DNA of 64,000 bases from Ailanthus altissimus (taxonomy: Eukaryota; Streptophyta; Magnoliopsida; Sapindales; Simaroubaceae). Positions 22,544-37,410 of the stretch are shown in pieces (the stretch's first letter is position 1; each line of letters starts with the position of its first letter). The DNA lies in contig OX327684.1 in NCBI GenBank assembly GCA_946807835.1, positions 17,880,501 to 17,944,500 on the forward strand, written 5' to 3'. The notes under the pieces were generated by a model. It was not told the DNA's origin, did not search any database, and was given only the letters and a program-made list of their open reading frames with translations. The translations under genes and the position numbers were made by a program.

Positions 22544-23830
22544 TAGTATGATGAAGGACCATCAGAGGGTATGAAACCAATTGATAATTCAATAAATTTT
22601 CCCATGCTTGGTTTAAACGCACAATGGACTGTTAAATGTGACGATATTTGTCAGGTAGATTCAGAAGTATTTGAAATACGAGTGACCAACTCGTTGAACA
22701 TATGGAAGTGGTTGTTTTTGTTAGGGTTCTGTTATGGAAGCTGAAGAGTTAAATACCCAGTCTCCAAGATGAAGTTATAGTGTGATCTCAGGTGCCCCAT
22801 AAGCATTGCTTCATTTTCATTAGATTGTTGCCATGGCCCATGTGCATATTCACTTTTTCATGGCTAGTTGAGAGGTACACATGACAATAATTCAATGGAG
22901 AGGGAGCAATGCTCCGGGAGTACCCAAGATTTAGTCAATAATTTTGTACACTTATAACCATTTTCAACCTGCTTTGTAGATATTAATAGCCGGTCAGTTA
23001 TTTGCATATGAACTCTAATTTTGTTCGGTTTCATCAGCATTTGTGTATATACCTTTTTGATCTATCGGACTATTGACACATGTTTTGAGAGATTTATAGT
23101 TGTGTAGAAAGCAATGGCAGATTTGACGTGAAAATCATTAATATTGTATTTGTAGTAATTCTGGGCCACTCTGAAAGTCATATGCACGGTACATGGATGG
23201 AAAATTCACTTTACAACTCATGATGATGATGATAAATCTCTTCAGCTTTACAGTCGATGGAATTAAAATTAGACAACTGTTACCACAAAGGAGGTATCAA
23301 TGAACATATTAATAACAAGCTAAAGAAACAGAACAAGTCCGACATGCTGCTATCAGTCGAAACAGGAACTGCAACATAAATCTCTGGCAATTAACATTAG
23401 TTTCATGTTCATAAAACAAAGCATGGTGAAATTAAGAGTAAGTTTTTAATTTTCATTAATTAATCAATATGACAAATGTTAATAACAGAGTAATTGTATG
23501 GAGATCCAATGCTACAAAACCCTTTCCTGAAAGAATAAAAAACGTAAAATAATATTTCCTCTACAACCCCAAGCTCACTTAATTTTATTGGTTTTTCTAC
23601 TTTTTGCCTAATCCTGCGGTTGTTGCTGATACAAATTTGAAATACAAATTGGAAACCCAGTCGCTCAGGCTTCCGAGGAACAAAAAATTATAGAACTTAA
23701 GCTGGCAAAATTCATGACACCAACTGCTAGCACATAGCCCAAACTTGCTGCCAGGAAGGTTGCCGCTATCCAGGCACTGTGGAAGCATAATATAAGAGAT
23801 TGCACATATTTGCTTTCCCATGATCGTCCC
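22544..23830. other. Convergent 3' regions of two genes
   Basis: The region lies between the 3' end of the plus-strand ARM-type gene and the 3' end of the minus-strand transporter. Both 3' UTRs should lie here. No additional coding sequence is supported; the 74-residue minus frame at 23597-23821 has no recognisable family and lies in the transporter's expected 3' UTR. Confidence 0.5.
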
Positions 23831-26800
23831 TCATTTGCTTCGTTTCTTCACTTCACTATAGAGGATAACTCCAAACACTGTGAGTGAGTAACCAAGCATT
23901 CCAGTAACAGACACTGGATTTCTGAATATCAAAATTGAAACTACAACGGCCACTGCACCCTTTGCATTTCCAAGTACCTGGAAGAGCCCAAAACATTTTA
24001 AATCTCGAAGCTAAATACCCATCTCCAAAATGAAGCAATGCTTTACAAAAATCATAAACAAATTTTTTATAAAAGGAAAGAATTAACATATAGTTGCACC
24101 AGAAAAATTTAATCCACAATGATAAGCAGCATGCAAAGTTTCCTAAACTAGAGGGAAAAGACTAAATTCTGAGAGTTTCAGGCATCAGTCCTGTATATTT
24201 TAAGAATCCACCACTGCATCAAGTTTGCATTTCAAAAAATAAGTTTAGTGTTAACCTTCACATCATACACAGTTAGAACAATGCAACAGGCAAGATTTGG
24301 AGTTGGTAAAATCGAGGGTGGAACATGACACATGCTTCTCAAATGTAATGTTCAACCTATACATCATTTTTAGCAATAATGTTATCCTTAAACGCCTTCA
24401 ACTTAAACAAAAATCAATGTACATACTGCACCAATTTGTTACATGCTGCATGTGACCAACCAAAGAGATTTATCCTAGGGTCATCCTTGATATTGCATCG
24501 CACTTCTTAACATGATTTTTCCTCAACCTTACGTCTTCTTTCATGATTCTGTCTCAATACCATATGCTTATCTATGGATCCAAGAGCAAGATATGAAACT
24601 GCATATGAAGCAGGGAAAAGAAGAAATACAAATGTTCTACAAAATAAAATTATCTTCTAAGATCAACTGGTTCAACTTCTTAGGCTGGCTGCTTAAATAG
24701 TGAGAAGGGAACTTTGGAAAGCATAAATTTCACTGACCAAACTCCATTCACACAACACATCCATGCTTTTTGAGCTTACTCTAGGCACATAAAAGAAAAT
24801 GAACCCCATAAGATCCATATGTAACATTTCTCAACAAGCAGCTCCACCACTGCAGATTGTTTTCATATAAATTCCTTCATTACCAATGTTCGAATCCTCC
24901 CATCACAAAAAGCATATCCACTCAAAATGACCCAGGCTTATAACCATCACCAAAGTCCTCATCTCCAAAAAAAAAGTATTCACTTAATATGATCCTTGGT
25001 TTACAAATACAATTTCTCATTATGACTTCTCCCATAATTTCCATTAATCATGAGAAATGTAACCTCACCTCAAGGCTAAGGCTTTCCCATAGTCAAACCA
25101 GATCCTTATCAGTGCCCCTAGAATTTCAAACAGAACCAGCATAAGTCACCATTCTAGATTCTTTGTAGTGACTTAACGTCAAGTGACGTTGCAACTTTCA
25201 ATTCCTTTCATACTTGTCAAAAGTCATGTCTTACTCTCCCATAACCTTTATGAATATACCTATCCCATAATCAGATTTGAGCCCAATGCTTAGATGATAA
25301 AAATGATTGATAAAATGTGTGTGTTAACTTCTTATTTTTTCTGGGGGTTAGAAGAATGTTGAGATTTTAAGGCCTAAACACTGAAGCAAGCAGAAGATTT
25401 TGATGACAATTATCCAAAAACACACTGGAAGATACCATATTGAGAGGTTAGGCATACCTGAAGAGTCAAAGCACTGGTATGTTTTGTGACCAAAAAGTTG
25501 GTCAGGTTCACAAAATAAGCGAGTGCTGAATTGAATAGCAGATACCAGATGATCTTGATGTCATCTCTAGCAAGTGCAAGTGTAATACCAACCACATTTT
25601 TTTCCATAATAAGTGTTGCAGGGAGTAGAAACACAACAGCTATTGGAGCCATGTATAGAAGGAGGTTCATGGAATTCAGCTTCTCTCTAGAATTGAAAAT
25701 CAAGTATTTCAGTATCGGTTTCTAGTTTCAGAAATGATTCAAACATAGAACCAAGAACAATTGCCGCCAACCAGAAGTGAACTAATACAGAATCCTTACC
25801 CTTCAGAAGAGAGTAAAATCCCTTGTAGCACTGATTTGAGTGCCCTCGCAGCTGTAGCTGATATACACATTATAAATCCAAATAAATGGAAACTTGGTTC
25901 ACCCTATAGCCATGAAAGAAAGATGAAAACAATGAGAAACAAAATAGCGAGCTTGAATGATATAAGTTACATTATCAAAGAGAAATTCATAAGGATCTAG
26001 GTATAGTAAGATGATTTTAAGGAAAGTAAATTCTCTATGTCTATATGACTCCAAGAGCACACACTTCTCATGTTTCACCATCTATGGCCAAATTAATCAA
26101 ACAGAAGCGAAACAATTAAACAAATTGGTAATGAAAATATTTCATATTGAAATTATAGCTTTGACTTTCAATTTGGCAGCCAAATTAACTGATTCAAAAA
26201 GTGAAGAATTTATATCTCCTAAGTTTATGTCTTTCTACAGAAAGATTTGCAATACTCTGCAATTGCACTAGCCATCTTATGTAAAGTTCTACGTATTAAC
26301 AACTACCAGGAAATAAAATATCTAAAACCCAGTGTTGTCATAATTTTCATTTCAGCTCCTTTTCTAACAAACTGAATTGAGTGCAAAGGAATTTCCTTTC
26401 CCTACAAAGTCAAAACTAAAATTTAAACTAAATACTTGTATTCAGCTCAGCTGCATTAGCTCCCGCCTGACTACTTTTCTACATGATAAAAAACTTCTTC
26501 ACCAAAAACACACACGCACCAATCAAAATTTGACTACTTTTGTATGTAAATACTTGTATTTACACACACACACACACACACCACACAAAAAAACAACTTC
26601 ACCAAAAACACACCAATCAAAACTACTTTTCTACATGATAAAAGCTACAATACTTGTACAAAGCTCAATGGGGGCTTTAATCCTAACTAAGGCTTAATTA
26701 AGAATCATTCACCATATGCTTAGTATAAACCAAACCCACGAACAAAATCTCTAATTAAAAGATCAACAAACAAATTTTTTCAAAAACTCCCCAAACCCAT

Positions 26801-27325
26801 TACCCAAATAGACACAAAAAAACGCAAATTTTAATTTAAAAAAACCGTAAAAGTATCAAAATTACATACCCCGCTGGCGATAATAACTCCAGTGACAACG
26901 GGAATGAGGGTCACATACGTGAGCCAAGTCTCTCGCTTGAGGGTCATCAAGTAAGCAAAAACGGCAGTGAAGAACGGCGTCGTTGCGCCAACGGCCTGAT
27001 TGAAAGAGACGGGAAGGAAACGTAACGATACATTGCCGAAAACGACGGAGATACAGAAGACGAAAGATAGAGCAGAGATTTTGAGGAATTGGAGGCGGGA
27101 TCGGATGGTTTGCATGGGGACCATCTTCATCCAAGCAATGGCGATGTAGCTGAGCAGAGAACAAGCGGTCATGTGACACATGGTCAAAAAGATCGGGTAC
27201 TTGAAGCCGTAGTTGCTTAGTAAGTACTTGTTAAGTAACAACACTCCGATGTTCGACGAGTACCATGCTGTTACCAGGCCGACGGTGAAGAGTTTGCTGG
27301 AGCTCTTCATCGTTTTGATATCCAT
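23831..27325 (-). CDS. Nucleotide-sugar/triose-phosphate translocator family transporter
   Basis: Four exons on the minus strand: 26870-27325, 25800-25903, 25458-25686 and 23831-23977 (311 aa plus stop). It is a multi-span membrane protein of the plant NST/TPT superfamily (EamA/TPT fold, usually Golgi or ER), closest by memory to Arabidopsis At3g11320/At5g05820, and related to the UDP-uronic-acid transporter (UUAT) clade. Family marks: [89 protein letters not shown], and a short basic C-terminal tail KKRSK. Length matches the family (about 309 aa). A second Met five residues in (MKSSSKLF) could also be the start. No disabling change was seen. The substrate cannot be told from sequence. Confidence 0.92.
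26468..26660. repeat. Imperfect duplication and (AC)n microsatellite in transporter intron 1
   Basis: TTCACCAAAAACACAC and CTACATGATAAAA words recur around 26480-26545 and 26595-26645, on either side of a pure CA run at 26571-26582. This is polymorphic-looking intron sequence with no coding role. Confidence 0.6.
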
Positions 27326-27487
27326 TTTTTGCGGTGTCGGTGGGTGGGTGTGCGGTGATCGAACGGTTGAGATTTTTCTTTTTGGAAGAGATTGAGGATT
27401 TTGGTTAGGTGTTGTGAGATGTAGAGTGAGGAAGTAGATCTGCCATTGGATCTGGAGAGAACGGGATTCGTTGGCTCAACAATAAAG

Positions 27488-27550
27488 ATATATATAGAGA
27501 GAGAGAGGTATGGGAATAATGAAGAAGAAGACGAGGAGGAAGAAGGTAAA
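27488..27550. repeat. GA and GAA-rich stretch with TATATATA upstream of transporter
   Basis: GATATATATAGAGAGAGAGAG at about 27487-27507 is followed by GAAGAAGAAGACGAGGAGGA. On the minus strand this gives a TATA-like box with a CT-rich leader about 165 bp upstream of the transporter ATG, a common plant core-promoter arrangement. Promoter function is inferred. Confidence 0.45.
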
Positions 27551-30500
27551 CGCGTTAATGGGAGTGATACGGGTCCGGGTTTTGAATTTGGGTATTTATA
27601 CTTTGTATTCCATTGTTTTATTCTTTCTATTTTTTTAAGAGGTTTATTTTTTGAAAATTTTTGGGAGTCTGTTCATTTATTTATTTGTTTTGGATAGGAA
27701 TAATAGCATCCGGGTCCTTAACTTATTACGTTTTCTCCGATGAGGATACAAAATTTTCATTTTTATCAATTAAATCCATACTCCTACCAAATTGACTAAA
27801 GTACCCTTTCATACATTTATTTGTTCACATTGATGTGATAATATTACTTAACAAAACATGAGTAACATAATTTGTTAAATCATTTATTTCTTTCTCTTTT
27901 AAATCACTATAAATACATATTACATCGAGACTGCCCAAAATTTCTTGTTTAATTGAAAAAAAGAAATATCCCACAAATTAAAGGATGTAACAACTTGTAT
28001 CGTACGAGATTTAAGTTATTATAGTTAGGCACTTATTTAATATGAAAGTAGAAAATTATATGTATACTTAAGAAATCGTAAAGAGTTAGAATAGGGACCT
28101 AATTGATATGAATGTAAAACTTAAAATCATGAAGAGTCGGGTTTTTAATAAAATAAAAATGCTACTTGGAATGTGAAGTTGTGAAAATGTGTAGCGTAAG
28201 AAAAGTAAGATTTTTGACTTTGAAAGCTTCCATTTTCATGTGATGTCTTCTAACTTGTAAAACAAAAAAAATTTATTTCCATCTTATTGCAAGTTCGGAA
28301 TAAAACCAATAATTTATTTGTAATTTGCAAACATCTTCTGTAAACACACACGAAAGTAAAAGAAATAAATAAAATTAAGAGGAAAAAAGAAATTTATGAG
28401 GAATTGAATTTAGGTGTTAGTAATAAAAGCACATAATTAATTAAGGGTGGGAATTTAATTTTTTTTAATGAATAATTAATAAAAGAATTTTGGTTTTTTT
28501 TTTTTTTTAAGAAAGAGAAAGAGAAAAGAAAAGAAAAGAGAATACGTGTAGGAGCCACAACTTTAAGACTTTGAAATCCAATTTCTTGGAGAATAGTAAA
28601 GGAAGGGTCGGTCAATTGTCAAACGCAGCCTTAAATAACAAATAAATGAATGAATCTGGGGAATGTGATGTGATTTAGGAAATTGTGGAGGGGCTACTGG
28701 CCAGAATATTGGATCAAGCGAAGAGCAGCCCCCTTTGTGGGTCCCAACTGTAATGGGACCCAACCCTGTTATTCCTCATCCTCTCAATGCCAAACCAATT
28801 TACAGTACACAAGAGATATCTTTCGTCTCCTACGGCCTACGGCCTACAGCCATTCTCATTCTCCATGACAGAAATGTTTCATAAAAACTTATTTAACGCC
28901 ATATTTGGGGAGAGCGAGCGAATCATGAACTTGATCAATCCATTATCCACCACCTGTGATGGGCAAAATAAGTGACTCCTTTGCCCTTTTAATTTCACAT
29001 TCTTTCATCTATAGTCGTGCAATAACATGCGGCATCCATCTTATAGTCATATATAGCACCAACCAAGTCAACCAAAATTTTTATGTCTAGTTTACCAAAT
29101 TTGTGCTAACAAACCAGATTCTCTACCTAATTTCGAGCATCATTCATGCTACCGGTTTACTTTTAATTGTACGCGTGTATGTGTGTGTGTGTGTTTTTTT
29201 TTAGCACTTTCGAAACTCTTTCTAATCGCAACTTGTTCTCAAAAAATTTGGTTTTGGATTGTGTTGTCCAACATTGCAAGACACCCTTAACACAAGAGAA
29301 ATAGATCTGCAATTCACGTTCCCAACCCTGCCCTGACCTTGGAACTGCTTTCCCAATTATTAATTAACCTCAAATACTACTGGAGTTGAACATCGTAAAA
29401 GATATTGCACCATCAACCCATCTTTTAATAATATCCTACACTTCAAAATGATGGGTTGATTATTGGGAAAATTATATCAGAAATTGTTTCTTAAAATTAT
29501 TAGCGACTCACCAGCGAGAAACTCGTGCATTCTTCCAAATACACGGAGAATGTTTCACGAAGCATTTTCAAACATCAAAATTTAATAACCATTCATTTGC
29601 GTTTAGTGTGATCTAAAAGTGTATTTTTACCTACGCAACAACCAGACCCGAAATACATGCAGTGTTTTACTTTATCTAGGAACCCTAATTTCCAATAAAT
29701 CCAAAGTCTATCAGTAACGTCTGTTGTAGTCATTCCTCCCTCGCTTTCTCAAAAACTTTTACTCCATTGACAGTTAGATCTCTAAGCATCAAAAAGTAAC
29801 TTTTACCTAAAAGAATGGGAGACACTAGCACGTTTAACTTAAAAGTATAAATATTATCTCAAACGTTCAAATCTTACACATTGATGTTTACCCCGTGATA
29901 AGGACCTTAAGTTTAGAGAAAAAGGTTTCTTTTTCTTTAACAAAAGCACGTTAGTGAAGCATCTTAATCATAGCTTGCTGCTAACATACACAATCATCCT
30001 TTCATAATTTATAAAAATCAGTCTTTACATACTCCTAGTACCATCAGCAAACAGAATAAGCAACCACGGGAGACAGTAATATAGAAGCTAAAATTTTTGG
30101 ACAATGTAGCTCCAAGGGGTAAGTAGTGCTTGTAATAATGGCTGCTCGTAATTGCATAAACCTAACCAAGAATTTTGATTCAAAAATGTCAATCACCCAA
30201 ATATTCAATATCAAAGAAACACAAGGGCTGGATAATCCAGACATCACATTTAGTAAAACACTGTTCCATTTACCATCCTAGAGAAACAAAAATGATTCAG
30301 CTCCATAAAACACAGATGTTTAAAATCTAACTTATAAATATAAGTAAAAGTCGGATTCCTTCAAGTTGTGAACAACCTCAATCTGGCATCTACAGACCAA
30401 AGGTCCTGCAGCTGAAAATTAAAGACAGATCAGAAACCTGGGAGGAAAATTATATCTTGGACACTAACTTGACTTGGTGGACAAAATCTTGCAGCCACAC

Positions 30501-30690
30501 AACAGTTAAACCCTTAATGTAGGCGGAAGTCCACATACACTTTTTCTAAAATAAAGGCAAAGAAAAGTTTTCACTATCACCAAGCAAACAAACCCATATA
30601 GCAAGGCAAAAAAATGAATATATCCAAACAAAAAGTTGAAAAGCATGCAAATTGACAAATTAGTAACCAACATACATACAAATTGGTAAG
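27551..30690. other. Intergenic DNA without recognised genes
   Basis: Roughly 3 kb of AT-rich sequence. A poly-T run next to a GA-rich run at about 28495-28540, and CTACGGCCTACGGCCTACAG at 28831-28850, are low-complexity. A short GTGTGT run lies at 29178-29194. Short frames here lack family features. The last few hundred bases are likely 3' UTR of the ribosomal gene. Confidence 0.5.
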
Positions 30691-30696
30691 GATACC

Positions 30697-31867
<1,171 letters not shown>

Positions 31868-31944
31868 TTTTGGGTTCGGTGGCTGAACAAGGTCTGCAAC
31901 TGAGGCGCTTGCTGCGAGCGAGACGATGCAGATAGAAAAACCTA

Positions 31945-32098
31945 AAACCCTAGCTCGTTCGATTTGCTACTTTTATAGAGCCTGATTTGGGTTTATAGAC
32001 GGATAAGTTTGCTCTATAAAACTTAAGGATCGACAGAGGTGGGCTGGTGGGGTGTGATTAGAAATATGGGAACCCTCGACCCATTTATAATGTGGGCT
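31945..32098 (-). promoter_or_regulatory. RPL35A promoter: telo box, TATA box, two site II motifs
   Basis: On the plus strand AAACCCTA at 31945-31952 is a telo box, TTTTATA at 31971-31977 is a TATA box read on the minus strand, and TGGGCT occurs at 32040-32045 and 32093-32098 (site II). Telo-box plus site II pairing is known for plant ribosomal-protein and cell-cycle genes and couples them to proliferation. Distances to the ATG at 31867 (about 80 to 230 bp) fit. Confidence 0.65.
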
Positions 32099-32099
32099 G

Positions 32100-33900
32100 G
32101 AGATAGTAAGTCGGGCTGTAGTACTAATAGGCTGTAGTACTAATAGGTTGTTGGTTATGAATTTGAATCTTTTTTTTTAAACTTGGTTACATTAAAACAA
32201 AATAATGATAATAATAGAAAACACAAAAAAAAGATTATAAGAAATAAACACCCTATAAAATACTTTGTTCCCTTCACCCATTTAATAAATTCTAAAGCCT
32301 AATTTACTCTGTGTACTAGTCTAAATACCAAAATAAACTTTCACTATACGTCATTATTAATTTTTTTTTTTTACACTCCGAAGAAAAATACTAAATAAAT
32401 GTAAAATAATGTTTGATTGCTGAGAATATATAATTGGTTCAATAAAACAGTAAACAAACTTGAATTTGGAAGAATATTTTAAAATAGATGAGTTAGAAAA
32501 AAAAATTGCATGCTAAATAAAAGAGAACTTCCTCAGAGGGGATTTCGAGAATAAATGAGACTTTTTCTCCTGAATTCTCTTAGTCGTTGAATAGGCGTAC
32601 CCGCTTCCTATTTATTAAAATGGGTAGAATTTGATATGACTGGGCATAGAAGGATGCTTGCCAAGTAGAAAGATTTGGTGAGGGTGCACCTACACAAATG
32701 TTTAGGCTAAACTAAAAACAACGCAAATTATCCTCTTGCACTTTCGTTGAATTCTTCTTCTTCTTCTTCTTCTTCATTGTGGTCAAAGCTCACTATTTTC
32801 CTCCAACCCACCTGTGGCCCCAAAACTTCATTAAATTTTCTTTGTATAATGGTGAATAATAATGTCAAACAAGATGGCCTAAAACTCAATAAAAAAAAAA
32901 GCATTTTAATTAAAGCGTTTACGTTATGTGCAGGTCATGTGACTCTAGGAGGATTAAGTAAGCACCATTAAAATGTATAGCATCCGAAATATTTAAGCAA
33001 AAACACAACCAAAATGAAAAGTCTTAAAAATTTAAAATAATTTAGCAATATAAGAATATAATCAGTTATCACTAAATTTCATTCGAAGTGGTTGGTGTAA
33101 ACATTAATAATAATTAGTTCTGAGCTTGAATTCAGTGAAATTTTTTTCAACATATTAAAAAGGAAAAGAGTTCCTCCATTGGAGGGGAGAAACGTCCCTC
33201 CACCATATTGTTTCTTCTTTGTTCACAAAAATACGTGGTTATTATTTTGTGCCTTTTGACTAACTATGGATATGCCCTTTTAGCCTTATTAAAAATTTAG
33301 TTGTTTCATTAGATTGAAGTAAGGAAGACTCATATGAGTGAGTTTGATCTGGTTGGTTTTTGTTTTTTTGGTTGTGGGAGGAATTATTATTATTATTTTT
33401 TTAAAATTAGATTAAAGTGAATAATTTAAAATTCAATCTTAAATTTAAATTTTTATGTACAATAGAATAATTTGTATATTAAGTAAAAAAGTAAGAATTC
33501 AAAATAAAAAATAAAGATCACAACATAATCTTACGTGATTTGGTCAATTGTTTACTTTCACAGTGGATCTAAAGATCCTAACCTCTCTTATTAATTTCGT
33601 AGAGATTTTATAAAAAAAATTCAATGAAGAACTCTTAAAAAGACTTAGTGTTTAGTGTACCCTTACTTTACCACGAACAATGAACACCCAAATGATGGTT
33701 CCACCCTAGTGCATACAAGCACTCAGTGTCTACCAAGTTCTTCCATTCTCTTAGAGTTTCTCTTAATGCTTAATCTCAAATAAATGGTTCATAAATATTT
33801 ATGTAGGAGTTATTTCGTGCCTACTAACCCTATTCTTTGTTAGAGTAAGAATCCACTTGTTTGGAAGTCCAAAACTTTTTAAAATTCAGAAATCCAGATC
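32100..33900. other. Intergenic AT-rich DNA with a (TTC)n tract
   Basis: No gene recognised. A trinucleotide run of TTC units sits at about 32751-32775. The predicted frame beginning there (poly-Ser) is an artefact of this run. From about 33520 the sequence reads like old transposon debris, joining the GC-rich patch that follows. Confidence 0.5.
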
Positions 33901-33916
33901 AAAAACTATTTTTTCT

Positions 33917-34075
33917 CGGCTCTGGCATCGTGGCGCTGAGGTTTTGGTGCCGCGGCGCTGAGCTATGTTGAGCCTAGTGCCGCGGCATTGAGTTTTTGTT
34001 CTGAGCGCTGCAATGCTCAATCCTGGGTGTCACGACGTTCAACCCTAGGCGCCGCGATGCCCAACCCTAGCACCT
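33917..34075. repeat. GC-rich degenerate minisatellite (copy 1)
   Basis: Units of about 22-30 bp built on the word TGCCGCGGCGCTGAG (for example GGTGCCGCGGCGCTGAG, AGTGCCGCGGCATTGAG, GGCGCCGCGATGCCCAACC). It is a sharp GC island in AT-rich DNA. The same vocabulary appears at 44330-44640 in the leader of copia B, so this is probably retroelement debris. Confidence 0.6.
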
Positions 34076-35517
34076 TATTCTACATTTTTTTTTTGTTTCT
34101 TTTGTGTCTTCGAGTCCCGTTTTAATTCTTCCTTTGTATTTCACACATTTTAAACTTCTTTATATGTCTCTCACACATTCTAAATTTTTTGTGACTCTCT
34201 TTTTGATATTTATCAAAATTCTTATCCAAACAAAATTATTAAATTATTAAATTACCAAATTTTTAAATTTATTTTTTAAAATAAAAAAAAAATTTGAACT
34301 TAAAATCTTTAAGATGCACTACAAATATTTTTACCACTAATTATTTAGGTAAGTGCTGTTTCTTTTTATTTTCAATCATCCCTTTTAAGTATTTTTTTCA
34401 ATGGACTTTATCTGCTTTTAAAGTTTCTCAAATAAAATACTTTTTTTGTTTGTTTGTTATTGTTTCTCCTAAGATATAGGTCAGTATGTTTTATGAAGAA
34501 AAAATATTTAAAATCCTAAAATCTACTCAAAGGGATACTAAATTTTCATAGTTTCAAAAATATTGAATAAGATTTTATTAGTAATTTTCATTCATTTGAA
34601 TGGTTAGAGACTTGTAAATTATTCATTTATTATTATAACTTAACGACATTAGCAAAAGAACACGGTTATGAATCAAATGTGGTTGAAAAATGTAAATAAA
34701 ACCATTTAGACAGACGAAATTCACTAATAGAGGAGGCTTTGTTGAATATTTTTAAAACTGCTAGAATCTAAAAGTCCCTTTAGCCAATTCTTGGTTCCAA
34801 CTATTTTTTCCCACAAGATTATTTGTAAAGTTTGGCTCCTTTATGTTTCTGGATGTGGGTTTTGAATGGAACTTGAAGAATTAAATATATTGAATTTGGA
34901 TATGAAAAAATAAAACCAAGCTTAAAATGGGATCTTGACTTTCTTTTGTATTGTCAATGATATTATGTATGCAAAATCAGATGCTCAAGGGAGTTACGAA
35001 GAATAGTTTAAGAAGAAAACAATGTGTAAAGCTTAAGATATATGGAATTTTGCTTCTGGAGGAGTACTGAGGATTTGCAATGGAAACATGAATTTGGTAT
35101 TGCTTTTATTAACATGAGGTGGTAATATATAATAATATTACTTAATTTATCTTATGGACTTAAAATGGTTATCAATATAAATCTATACTTGTTAAGTGAT
35201 CCATGCACCAGACACAATTTGCTGCATGTTGTTTTGCAGTTGTAATTTATTCTCCAAGGTGTTCTCAATGAATGTTCGTTAAAATTTCCTCTTTTGAGGA
35301 TTTTATACTTATCTTAAATTGCTGTTTAGGTACCATGTAACACACAAATAATTTATTAGAATAGTTTATATACTTACATAATATTGTTTTAACTATACTT
35401 TAAATTATAAGTTAATATGTTAGTAATCTGCCCACAAATAATTTGTCCATATAATTTTCAAACTTTTGAAATAAATGTTTATATAAAATATTCGTACTTT
35501 GTTGTAGTTAAAATCTT

Positions 35518-36525
35518 TTAAAATGTTGATTTGCTTTTCTACGAGTAAATATTTATTAAAATTTAATTTATTTTTAATAATTAATTAGATTTAATGTTGA
35601 AAAAAAAAAAGTTTTAGGGTTTAAAAGCCTAGAATGACACACCATCTCGAAATCGCCTTATAAATTCATCTTATACTGTACAAAATCATCAAAGATATCA
35701 GATTTCACCAACCTACAATAATTATTATAATTTTATTAATTTATCCACGCTTTCTCTTCGGAATTAGCTTCAATTCTACTCTTTTTGGTTGTTTGAATAT
35801 TTGTCTAAGCTCCCTATGCACTTTACACTTGCAGATTGCTGAAAATTTTAACTTTATGGCTAAGAAAAACCATACAATTCTGATAGACTTTAATTTTTTC
35901 TATCTTTAGTTAAAATTTGTGATTCAACAATTATGTATGCATATAAATTAATATGGATATCAAATGAAAGAAGAAGTCGAGTAGGTGAAAGTTGTGTGAG
36001 GAAGGAGCAAAATAAAAGGCCAAAATGTTGATTTGCTTTTCTACGAGCAAATATTTATTATAATTTAATTTATTTTTAATGATGAATTAAATTTAATATT
36101 GAAAAAAATAGAAGTTTTAGGGGTTAAAAGCCTAGAATGACACACCATCTTGAAATCGCCTTGTAAATTCATCTTAGATTGTACAAAATCATCAAAGATG
36201 TCAGATTTCATCAACTTACAATAATTATCATAATTTTATTAATTTATCCATGCTTTTTTTTTTTGGAAGTAACTTCGATTCTACTATTTGTGGTTGTTTG
36301 AATATTTGTCCAAGCTCCCCATGCACTTTACCCTTGTAGATTGTTGAAAATTTTAACTTTATGGCTAATAAAAACCATACAATGCTGATGGACTTCAATT
36401 TTTTTTATCTTTCGTTAAAATTTGTGATTAAACAATTATATATGTATATAAATTGAGATGGATATCACATGAAAGAAGAAGTTGAGTAGGCGAAAGTTGT
36501 GCAAAGAAGGAGCAAAATAAAAAGC
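35518..36525. repeat. 504-bp tandem duplication
   Basis: AAAATGTTGATTTGCTTTTC opens both copies, at 35518 and 36022, and GAAGGAGCAAAATAAAA closes both, near 36018 and 36515. The intervening text matches with scattered substitutions, for example GACACACCATCTCGAAATCG against GACACACCATCTTGAAATCG. The second copy runs on into TACTGTTCAT-type repeats found in LTRs, so the unit probably derives from an LTR element. Confidence 0.85.
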
Positions 36526-37396
36526 CGAAAGCACGGTACTGTTCATACAAGTACTATTTACACAGTAACTGTTCATATGGTTATTGTTTATGCAAGTATT
36601 GTTCACGCGGTAACTTATGAATTTTTTATTTATTTTGCCTTAATTAACTTCTTTAAGTGAGTTTCAGACTTCAACATACAAGGGCTTTTGTTCTAATTAG
36701 GTTCAAAATTTCTTAGATCATTGTAAATACTATATAAACTTTTATAATCTCTTAGAATAACTCATGCATCTTAAGCATCAAAGATGTAAATATAAAAAAG
36801 AATAGATGAGTTAAATAAACATTAAGTACTTATGTCCACTAGAGTGGAACCATAGGGGTGTCTTTATTATTGTGTAAACAAATGGAGCACTAATAGATCA
36901 TTTTGAGAGCTCGAACTATTCTTGTATTTCTTGGATTAAAATCTCTTATGGGAAATGGTAGATACTAAGAGATCTTAAGATCGTGGTGATCAAGAAGATA
37001 CTTAGAGGTCTATAAAGAGAGATACTAAAATGTCTGTAAGATCGTGGTGATTTAGGAGATATTTTGTGATCTAATTAATAAAAGAAGCTATATCAATGAT
37101 CCCTCGTGGATATAAGCGTTTTGTCGAACATGTATATTTTGTGTCCTATGATTTGATTTCTTTATCTTTTTTGATGTATTGATATTTTATGTTCTTGATT
37201 ATTTGTAAGTTAAGTTTTTTACATATGCATAGAATTTATTTGGAGTACACACTAAAGAAAACTCTAATAAAAGAGTATAAATGCAAAGGCTAATTTCATG
37301 AAAAAATTAGAGTTAAGAAAACTCTAATAAAAGCGTATCAGTGCAAAGGCTAATCTCATAAAAAAATTAGTGTTAAAGTTGATTTTTCGCAATAAA
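36526..37396 (+). mobile_element. LTR remnant with primer site (element C)
   Basis: TACTGTTCATACAAG-type words at about 36537-36610, a TATA-like ACTATATAAACT at about 36730, and then TTGGTATCAAAATT at 37397-37410, a degenerate initiator-Met tRNA primer site, are the expected order U3-R-U5-PBS. A 60-bp unit is repeated in tandem at 37255-37314 and 37315-37374 just before the primer site. No gag or pol follows intact. The left edge is not defined. Confidence 0.5.
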
Positions 37397-37410
37397 TTGG
37401 TATCAAAATT

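Noticed and set aside
26862..27179. 105-codon minus-strand frame rich in His and Arg
   Set aside because: It is the shadow of transporter exon 1 in another frame.
32747..32971. Poly-Ser 74-codon frame
   Set aside because: It is produced by the TTC microsatellite and has no further similarity.
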